DNA from: Alphaproteobacteria bacterium
Lineage (GTDB): Bacteria > Pseudomonadota > Alphaproteobacteria > UBA6615
DNA length: 47,668 nucleotides
Reading direction: 5' to 3'
Assembly: GCA_022449545.1 (NCBI GenBank)
Contig: JAKUPN010000002.1
Coordinates: forward strand, 187,255-234,922
A model generated the notes under the pieces. That model worked only from the letters and a program-made list of their open reading frames with translations, ran no database searches and was not told the origin of the DNA. This document shows, one piece after another, positions 41,427 to 47,668 of this stretch. A program made the position numbers and the translations under genes. Every line of letters starts with the position of its first letter. The first letter of the stretch is position 1.

Positions 41427-43283
41427 CTAATCTTTTGGTGCGTCGTCAAAGGATGCGTAATTAAGTTTATGAAGCTGAGAGTATAAACCTCCCTTTTCGA
41501 CTAGTAATTTGTGCGGTCCCATTTCAACTAATTTGCCATTTTTTATTACTATTATTCGATCAGCCCCTCTGATTGTAGCAAGTCTATGAGCAATAACTAT
41601 GCCAGTACGTCCTTTCAGCAGTTTTTTAAGTGCAAGTTGGATTTTTTTCTCTGTATGGCTGTCTATGCTAGCCGTTGCTTCATCAAGCACTAGAATCTTC
41701 GCATTAGCAACTAGTGCCCTTGCAAAACTAATTAGCTGGCGTTGTCCTACGGATAAGTTGCGACCTTGTTCTTCTACCTCAGTCTCGTATCCATGTTCCA
41801 TTTCAGTGATGAAATCGTGCGCACCTACAGTTTTAGCTGCTTCTACAATTTGTTTTCGAGTGGCTTTATCTGTTTTATATCGAATATTTTCGAGGATGGT
41901 GCCCGTAAATAAAAAAGGGTCTTGTAAAACCATCGAAATATGTTCTCCTAATGATGATTTTTCATATTTTTTTATATCTATATTATCTATAAGAACACTT
42001 CCTTCGCTGACCTCATAAAAACGATGCAGTAAAGATGTAATACTTGTTTTTCCAGAACCAGTTGGGCCGACCAAGGCAACAGTCTCTCCCGGGGAAATAG
42101 TAAAATTAAGATTTTTTAGCACTGGCTGTATTCCGTCATAGCTAAAGGTAACATTTCGGAACTGAACCAATCCTCGAATTTTTTCCGGTCTTATTGCGTT
42201 TGGATCGTCAGCTATAGATATTGGAACATCAAGCACTTCAAAAATTCTTTTGCCTGAAGCCATAGCCCTCTGCATTACACTATATTGAATAGTTAAGGAT
42301 CTTATAGGGTCAAAAAACCGTTGAACGTAGAAGATAAATGCAACAATAACTCCGATATCCAGAGAATTATCTAACACTAGAGCCCCCCCAACTAATATTA
42401 CTATCCCCATTGCAGCTCCGGTGAGGGTATCTACGACTGGAACCATTACTTGTGCCATTCGAGCTGATTTTAGATGGGCAGAGAGGTTTTCCTTTACCTT
42501 TTTATCATATAACTGATAGTTAACGGCTTCACGTCTCATACTCTGAACAGTTCTTACAGAACGTATGCCTTCTGCTAATGCGCCATTGGCTATGGAGTTG
42601 GTCTCTCTTGCATATCTGAAAGCTATTCGAGCACGCGGCAACCAAAAGATTCGCACAAAAAATAAAATAGGCACTACAGATAGGGTAAGTGCTCCGAGGG
42701 TAAAATCTAGTGAAAGCATAATAATCACTATGCCAAAGAGTAAGACAAGATCCCCAAAAGCCGTAACAGAGTTTTCTAGAAATTCTTGTAAAGAATTAAC
42801 ATCACCAGTTAGCCGGGACATCATTCTTCCAGTTTCTGTCTTGTCCATAAAAGATAAGGATATCTTTTGTATGTGAGAGTACATGGATTTTCTGAGATCA
42901 AAAATCACATGTTCGCCTGTCATCCCAATAAGTCGATCTTGTAGCCAATTGGCACAATAGTTAATTGTAATTAATACAGAAAATAAAATTATAACCAGAG
43001 CTAGAGGGAATGAATCTGTTTTATCTGCCAATATGACTTCATCTATTGCATGTTGTACAATCAGCGGTATAGACAATTGTGCAAAAGTGACGATAAGCAC
43101 TGCTCCGATAGCCAGATAAATATTAGTTCTGTAAGGCCGCAAATATTCTACAAAGCGTTTAATTACTCTGCCATCAAAAAGAGCTCCGAACACATCTTCT
43201 TCGTGGCTTATTTGCGATCCCACATAAGCATGCGGTGCCTGACCGGTCTTTTTAATATCGGAAGTAACTGAATCGTTTTTCAA
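41427..43283 (-). CDS. ABC exporter half-transporter (catalytic-site partner, TM288-like)
   Basis: A 618-residue membrane protein with six transmembrane segments followed by a nucleotide-binding domain. The NBD has Walker A 'GPTGSGKTSI', an altered signature 'LSVGQRQL' (LSVGQ in place of LSGGQ), and Walker B 'ILVLDEATASID' with the catalytic Glu. This is the arrangement of the TM288/LmrD/MdlB-type partner of heterodimeric exporters. It pairs with the protein encoded 35 bp upstream, whose features are reciprocal. The complex exports lipids, drugs or other amphiphiles; the cargo is unknown. Confidence 0.93.
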   Translation of the reverse strand: MKNDSVTSDIKKTGQAPHAYVGSQISHEEDVFGALFDGRVIKRFVEYLRPYRTNIYLAIGAVLIVTFAQLSIPLIVQHAIDEVILADKTDSFPLALVIILFSVLITINYCANWLQDRLIGMTGEHVIFDLRKSMYSHIQKISLSFMDKTETGRMMSRLTGDVNSLQEFLENSVTAFGDLVLLFGIVIIMLSLDFTLGALTLSVVPILFFVRIFWLPRARIAFRYARETNSIANGALAEGIRSVRTVQSMRREAVNYQLYDKKVKENLSAHLKSARMAQVMVPVVDTLTGAAMGIVILVGGALVLDNSLDIGVIVAFIFYVQRFFDPIRSLTIQYSVMQRAMASGKRIFEVLDVPISIADDPNAIRPEKIRGLVQFRNVTFSYDGIQPVLKNLNFTISPGETVALVGPTGSGKTSITSLLHRFYEVSEGSVLIDNIDIKKYEKSSLGEHISMVLQDPFLFTGTILENIRYKTDKATRKQIVEAAKTVGAHDFITEMEHGYETEVEEQGRNLSVGQRQLISFARALVANAKILVLDEATASIDSHTEKKIQLALKKLLKGRTGIVIAHRLATIRGADRIIVIKNGKLVEMGPHKLLVEKGGLYSQLHKLNYASFDDAPKD

Positions 43284-43318
43284 ATTTTTTCTTCCCTCGA
43301 AGTATCAGGCTTATTAAT

Positions 43319-45139
43319 TTATTCATCGTATAAATGATTCTGAGCTTTATATAACTCAGCGTATTTACCATTCATAGAAAGGAGTTGTTTATGTGATCCT
43401 CGTTCGACGATGATGCCGTTTTCTAAAAATATTATTTCATCGGCTCCAATTAGGCTTCTAAGTCGATGAGATATTATTATCGTAGTAGAAAACTGCATCG
43501 GCGTTTTGAGAAACTCTCGTATTTGGCGCTCTGTTTCTGCGTCAATTGCCGAAGTAGAATCATCAAAGATTAAAATTGAAGGCTTAAGAATAGCAATTCG
43601 TGCTAATGCAATACGTTGTTTCTGGCCCCCAGATAGAGATACACCTCGTTCTCCTACAAGTGTACCATATCTATCTGGTAGATTTTCTATAAAAGTATCA
43701 ATCCTGGCCGTCCGCGCTGCGTCAGATATTGAGTTATCATTGGCCCAAGGATTTCCATAGGCAATATTGCTTTCTAATGATGAGGTGAACAGAAAAGGGT
43801 CCTGAGGAACCGTCAACACATGTGATCTTAATGATTCCAGAGTGACTTCACGGATATCCTGTCCATCAATAGTAATTTTTCCATCAGAAACGTCATAGAA
43901 ACGAGATAATAGGTGCGTGATTGTTGATTTGCCGCTTCCTGGTGGGCCAACTATACCTAGAGATTGGCCGCGTTTAACCTCAAAATAAATTTTATTTAGG
44001 GTTAAAGGAGAATCGTTCCCACCATACTTAAAAGATACATTTTCGAAACGAACTTTACCTTCATTAAGGTCTAGAATTTTTGCGTGGGGCAGGTCTGATA
44101 TACTTGCATTAAAATCAAGAACCTCAAATAATCTTCTTCCGGTGGTTGAAGCCCTCGCAAAAGAGTTTACAAGTAATCCAAGTTGTCGAACTGGCAGTTG
44201 AAGAATTGTCATAAAAGCTAAAAACTCGGTAAGCGCTCCAATAGTTAGGCTGCCCTCTTGAACACGCAGACCTCCTATCCATAATACCATCCCCATAGCC
44301 AGAAAATATGCATAAGTCATTATTGTGGTTGAAGCGACTCTGGTTTTAATTCTTTGATCTGCCAACTCTAGAGCCTGATCTGCTGCTATTTTATATTTTT
44401 TAAGTTCATAATTTTCTGCGCCAAATGCTCTGACTACGCGAATGCCGGTAAGGTTTTCATCCATAATTCTGCCTATGATTCCCATTCGCTCTTGTAAAGC
44501 TAACCATAGTCTACGCAGTTTTAGTCTAGCTATTGCTGATCTCCAGGCAACGAAAGGAACGAAGCTGAGGCTCAGAGCGCCTAGCAATAAATCCTTGGAA
44601 AGAAGCAGATAGGCGCCAACTCCAATTAGAACTGTGAGCAGAAAGAGGCGCACTACACCTGTGCTAAAAAACATCCGTACGCCTTCTAAATCCAGCATAC
44701 CCCTGGTTATTAATTCCCCTGTATGAACTTTATCATGAAATGAAAAACTTAATTTCTGTAGTTTGTCATAGAAGGCTAGTCGTAGGTCATATGCTATCAT
44801 ATGCCCTACTGCTTCACCGGTATAGTTATGAATTAGGGTAAAAAATCCTCTAAGAATTGATACAACAAGCAAAAGAAGAGCGGTTTGAACTAATGCTTCA
44901 CGTATTGAGGAAGCAGATTCATTGCTGTTTCCTAGCAAACCTAAAGCATCATCAACCGCTGCGCCTAGCAATTGTGGTACAGCCAGTTGTAATAAAGAGG
45001 CAATTAAAGTTGTGCCAATTGCGATTACAACGTAACTCCGATATTTCATCGAAAGCAGGATAATACGCCATAAGATCTGCGCATCGGAATAACGGCTTTT
45101 ATTAGAATTAGTTAACAAAGTATTCAATAACTGACCCAA
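43319..45139 (-). CDS. ABC exporter half-transporter (degenerate-site partner, TM287-like)
   Basis: A 606-residue half-transporter with six membrane spans and a C-terminal NBD. Walker A is 'GPPGSGKSTI', the signature is canonical 'LSGGQKQR', but Walker B ends 'ILIFDDSTSAID', with Asp in place of the catalytic Glu. Together with the partner's altered signature this makes one degenerate and one active ATP site, as in TM287/288, LmrCD and BmrCD. It is transcribed first, 35 bp before the partner gene. Upstream lies the alpha-hydroxy-acid oxidase in the same direction, 77 bp away; a functional link is not evident. Confidence 0.93.
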   Translation of the reverse strand: MGQLLNTLLTNSNKSRYSDAQILWRIILLSMKYRSYVVIAIGTTLIASLLQLAVPQLLGAAVDDALGLLGNSNESASSIREALVQTALLLLVVSILRGFFTLIHNYTGEAVGHMIAYDLRLAFYDKLQKLSFSFHDKVHTGELITRGMLDLEGVRMFFSTGVVRLFLLTVLIGVGAYLLLSKDLLLGALSLSFVPFVAWRSAIARLKLRRLWLALQERMGIIGRIMDENLTGIRVVRAFGAENYELKKYKIAADQALELADQRIKTRVASTTIMTYAYFLAMGMVLWIGGLRVQEGSLTIGALTEFLAFMTILQLPVRQLGLLVNSFARASTTGRRLFEVLDFNASISDLPHAKILDLNEGKVRFENVSFKYGGNDSPLTLNKIYFEVKRGQSLGIVGPPGSGKSTITHLLSRFYDVSDGKITIDGQDIREVTLESLRSHVLTVPQDPFLFTSSLESNIAYGNPWANDNSISDAARTARIDTFIENLPDRYGTLVGERGVSLSGGQKQRIALARIAILKPSILIFDDSTSAIDAETERQIREFLKTPMQFSTTIIISHRLRSLIGADEIIFLENGIIVERGSHKQLLSMNGKYAELYKAQNHLYDE

Positions 45140-45216
45140 TTTTACGCATTAAAAGTTTTTTGGAGAACACTAGAGTATTTTAAATAATATCAACTTTTGA
45201 CTTAAAGGAGCTATAA

Positions 45217-46413
45217 CTAAAACTTTAAAGCGTTTTCATGACGAATCACAATATTATTGCACTCCTGAATGTTATGAACTCCAATTTGACGCATAGCGGC
45301 AGAAATTTCTTCAGTATAGTAATTTACAACATGGTCAGCCCCTTGGACACCTAAGGCACCAAGACCATACATAAATGGTCTCCCCGAAAGAGCAGCTTTT
45401 GCCCCAAGCGCCATTACACGCACTACATCAAGACCGCTTCTTATACCACTATCAAACAAGATGGTGGCCTCTTTTCCTATGGCGTTAACAACAGCAGGTA
45501 AGACATCAACGGTTGCAGGAGCTCCTTCCAATTGTCGTCCTCCGTGATTGGATACAACTACTCCGTCAACTCCTACACTAACAGCCTTCTCAGCATCATT
45601 AGGATGTAATATACCTTTTACAACAAGTGGCCCCGGCCAAGCGTCTCGAAACTGGGAAACTTCTTTCCAACTAAATGTTCCTCCTGATCTTTGACGAGCA
45701 AATTTCGCCAATTCATATCCACTTAATTTTTTATTAGTATATTTTTTATAATTTGCGAATGAGTTATGCCCATGTCTTGCGAGGGCTAGCATCCATCCTG
45801 GATGAGGCAGTACATCTATTAATGTATGAAGACCAGGTTTGTAGGGTATAGTTAGCTGGTTACGAAGTTCCCTAGGGCGTTTAGTTCTGGCAGGCACATC
45901 TAGAGTTAAAATCAAGACGTGCACCCCTGTACTCTTTGCTCTCTTAACTAAATCAAAGTTCATTTCAAGATTATTATGAGGCATTCTGTATAATTGAAAC
46001 CAAGTAGTGTCAGGGGCTAGCTCTGTTATACGTTCGATAGTTGCACCCGCTGCGGTGGAAAGCGTAAAGGGAATACGTGCCTTATGAGATGCTTTAGCGA
46101 ATATCTCCTCTCCCCCAGGCCATACCATCCCCGGCATTCCCATGGGAGCAATTGCAATTGGAGCAGAATAAAGGCGTCCAAATAGATTAATTTCAATATT
46201 TGGTTTGTAATTTTCGAGACCGTAACGCGGTAATAGCTCTACAAGGTCCAATGCTTCGGCATTACGTGCCATCCCGACTTCGCCTGCCCCAGCTGCGCCA
46301 TCTACATAATCGAACGCAAAGCGAGGTATTCGATACCTAGCATGTTCTCTTAAATCCTGGATGGTTGGATAACGAATTCCAAGAGCGTTATTTGATTTTA
46401 TGTTATTATACGT
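45217..46413 (-). CDS. FMN-dependent alpha-hydroxy-acid oxidase (LldD-like) with apparent ACG start
   Basis: An FMN-dependent (S)-2-hydroxy-acid dehydrogenase/oxidase. From the first ATG (46272) only 351 residues are made, but the frame is open upstream and encodes the conserved family N-terminus: 'LGIRYPTIQDLREHARYRIP' then 'RFAFDYVDGAAG' with the conserved Tyr. There is no ATG, GTG or TTG between an in-frame TGA and that point. ACG at 46411-46413, eight bases after AGGGGG, is the best start and gives 398 residues. The catalytic core follows: 'FQLYR', 'ILTLDVP', 'VKGILHPNDAEKAVSVGVDG' with the Lys, 'VVSNHGGRQLEG' with the His and Arg, and 'DSGIRSGLDV'. It oxidises a 2-hydroxy acid, possibly lactate or glycolate. 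Confidence 0.85.
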   Translation of the reverse strand, partial: TYNNIKSNNALGIRYPTIQDLREHARYRIPRFAFDYVDGAAGAGEVGMARNAEALDLVELLPRYGLENYKPNIEINLFGRLYSAPIAIAPMGMPGMVWPGGEEIFAKASHKARIPFTLSTAAGATIERITELAPDTTWFQLYRMPHNNLEMNFDLVKRAKSTGVHVLILTLDVPARTKRPRELRNQLTIPYKPGLHTLIDVLPHPGWMLALARHGHNSFANYKKYTNKKLSGYELAKFARQRSGGTFSWKEVSQFRDAWPGPLVVKGILHPNDAEKAVSVGVDGVVVSNHGGRQLEGAPATVDVLPAVVNAIGKEATILFDSGIRSGLDVVRVMALGAKAALSGRPFMYGLGALGVQGADHVVNYYTEEISAAMRQIGVHNIQECNNIVIRHENALKF

Positions 46414-46478
46414 TTTACTTTCCCCCTGTTTTCAAAATTTATTGTTATAATTAATGATCCTGAGATTTACTTTCAAGC

Positions 46479-46497
46479 TAGGCTTTATTATAGCCTA
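46479..46497. repeat. Inverted repeat between divergent genes
   Basis: TAGGCT-7-AGCCTA is a perfect 6-bp inverted repeat between the alpha-hydroxy-acid oxidase and the truncated hydrolase. It could be an operator for either gene or a small hairpin; nothing further supports a role. Confidence 0.25.
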
Positions 46498-46609
46498 ATT
46501 CAGCAATTTAACAGGGTGTAAAGTTAGAAGTTATATAACTGTGAACGGACTTCTGTACTAGTCCCATAATTGCCGCGAAATTTTTTTTAATAATTGCAGG
46601 GAGATTATG

Positions 46610-47668
46610 ATGGCTAAGCAACAATTGCGCTCAGATCAAGGATGGATTTTTGATAATTTTTTGATGTTGTCTGATAACGAAGATGTTTTACATCCGGGTA
46701 TCATGGGCGCCCGTCTTGAACGTGGTTATAAAATGCAGGACTTAAAATCGGTCTATGGAAAAGTCACTGGTCGCCGTTCTTTTCCTAAGGCTTGGGCCAA
46801 GCGAGCAGAAGTGCTAGAACATATGGCAAATGAAGCGGAAAAAGGTGGGCGTAATATTACCGCACGTCAGCTTTTTCATCGAGCGGCTATCTGTTTTGGT
46901 CGTGCTCAGCACATGATACCGGTACATTCTGATCTCAATAAAGAAGCCTGGTTTTCAGGTTTATATCGCTGCTTTTCTAAGGTTATAGATTATTCTGACG
47001 GGACAATGATCAAAAAATCATTGGAGTTTGCCCCGGGGCAGGAGACCCATTGCATATTTCACAAAGCTCCGGGTGAGGGTCCGAAACCAACGGTTCTTTT
47101 CTTACCAGGAATGGATCAAGTCAAAGAAGATGTGCCCAATCCTTATAATAATGATTATACAATTCGTGGCATGAATATATGCTCTATGGATGGGCCAGGA
47201 CAGGGTGAATGTAATGCAAATGCTGTATGGCAGACCGAAAATAATTACCCCTCTGCTGCTTCGGCTGTAATTGACTGGTTAGTGACCTTACCCGAAGTTG
47301 ATCAAGACAGAATTGGTTTGCTTGGATTTAGTATGGGATCCCGATGGGGAGTGCAGGTGGCTGCTCAGGATAAACGTATTAAAGCCGTATGTGGACAGAT
47401 GGCAAATGTTGGAACGTTTGATATGATTTTTGAACAGGCCCAACCAAATTTCAAAAGAATTTTTATGTATATGGCTGGATATTCAGATGAGAATGAATTT
47501 GATAAATTTATAAAGCGTATGGATTATCTACCCGATGTTGCAAAAACCCTTACTATACCTCATTTGTTGGTTGCCGGTGATATGGATGAGTTGTGTGCAC
47601 CGAATGATATTAAAACATTTAGAGATAATTTGGGGGGGCCGAGTGAGCTTTGGCTTTATGAGGGGTTT
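46610..47668 (+). CDS. Alpha/beta hydrolase, FrsA/dihydropseudooxynicotine-hydrolase-like, truncated by the window end
   Basis: The frame is open from ATG 46610 (AGGGAG six bases upstream; an ATG at 46607 is an alternative) to the last base, giving 353 codons without a stop. A helical N-terminal part is followed by an alpha/beta-hydrolase core: 'TVLFLPGMDQVKEDVPN', 'CSMDGPGQGECN' and the nucleophile elbow 'LLGFSMGSRWG' with S241. The acid ('VAGDMDELCAPND') is present; the catalytic His would lie beyond the window. It belongs to the same family as the protein at 10468-11556 but is not a close copy. It is divergent from the hydroxy-acid oxidase gene over 196 bp. Substrate unknown. Confidence 0.88.
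   Translation, partial: MAKQQLRSDQGWIFDNFLMLSDNEDVLHPGIMGARLERGYKMQDLKSVYGKVTGRRSFPKAWAKRAEVLEHMANEAEKGGRNITARQLFHRAAICFGRAQHMIPVHSDLNKEAWFSGLYRCFSKVIDYSDGTMIKKSLEFAPGQETHCIFHKAPGEGPKPTVLFLPGMDQVKEDVPNPYNNDYTIRGMNICSMDGPGQGECNANAVWQTENNYPSAASAVIDWLVTLPEVDQDRIGLLGFSMGSRWGVQVAAQDKRIKAVCGQMANVGTFDMIFEQAQPNFKRIFMYMAGYSDENEFDKFIKRMDYLPDVAKTLTIPHLLVAGDMDELCAPNDIKTFRDNLGGPSELWLYEGF

Noticed and set aside
41412..41433. AGATTA/TAATCT hairpin as terminator between the SDR and ABC genes
   Set aside because: Only six A/T-rich pairs with a ten-base loop, overlapping the coding end of the ABC gene; too weak to call.
1..47668. Search by eye for CRISPR arrays, tRNA/rRNA genes, insertion-sequence ends and phage genes
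   Set aside because: No regularly spaced repeats, no tRNA-like cloverleaf, and no transposase, integrase or phage structural gene was recognised.

Overview
The window reads as a piece of an AT-rich (roughly 40% GC by eye) alphaproteobacterial genome, most likely a marine heterotroph. Pointers are a TRAP transporter, several CaiB/BaiF CoA-transferases, crotonases, cupins and 2-oxoglutarate-type oxygenases. A SAM-II-type riboswitch (a class concentrated in Alphaproteobacteria) and a Y-family polymerase followed by a coupled zinc-ribbon gene point the same way. I cannot place it more precisely from sequence alone. No rRNA, tRNA, CRISPR array, integrase or insertion sequence was seen; the window is a mosaic of short operons, mostly catabolic, and starts and ends inside genes.

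Layout. 1-3.0 kb: crotonase tail, CoA-transferase, FlK-type thioesterase, PPOX flavoprotein, GlcG/HbpS protein. 3.1-12.9 kb: two isopenicillin-N-synthase-like (IPNS-like) oxygenases, an SDR, a CocE/NonD hydrolase, two alpha/beta hydrolases, an amidohydrolase and glycerate 2-kinase. 13.1-19.8 kb: a benzoylformate-decarboxylase-like ThDP enzyme facing an operon of a third IPNS-like oxygenase, TRAP dctP/dctQ/dctM and a PaaG-like crotonase, with a strong intrinsic terminator between dctP and dctQ. 20.0-22.0 kb: tandem cupins and a nitroreductase. 22.0-22.5 kb: a 480-bp gene-free leader with a SAM-II-like pseudoknot and further hairpins. 22.5-29.3 kb: OsmC-like protein, FAD monooxygenase, HCCA-isomerase-like protein, GST, VOC protein, sugar-acid dehydratase, thioredoxin-like protein and an AhpD/CMD-like protein with an in-frame UGA. 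29.3-35.7 kb: MDR reductase, bicupin, second HCCA-isomerase-like protein, SDR without its catalytic Tyr, GMC oxidoreductase, CMD protein, and a FrnE/DsbA-like protein with an in-frame UGA. 35.7-39.4 kb: zinc ribbon, Y-family polymerase, CitE-like lyase, CoA-transferase. 39.6-47.7 kb: amidohydrolase broken by an amber codon, SDR, heterodimeric ABC exporter, alpha-hydroxy-acid oxidase with an apparent ACG start, and a truncated alpha/beta hydrolase.

Most notable: (i) two probable selenoproteins, in which UGA replaces a Cys of a redox CxxC motif (C-S-Y-U at 28937 and U-P-W-C at 35115), each followed at the right distance by a SECIS-like hairpin with G in the first two loop positions; (ii) a SAM-II-type aptamer ahead of an OsmC/flavin-monooxygenase pair rather than a methionine gene; (iii) an alpha-hydroxy-acid oxidase whose conserved N-terminus, including the FDYVDG motif, lies upstream of the first ATG and can only be reached from a non-canonical start. 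Much of 22.5-35.7 kb concerns thiol, glutathione and peroxide chemistry, so a sulfur/selenium redox theme is a reasonable inference, but the substrates of nearly all the enzymes remain unknown.
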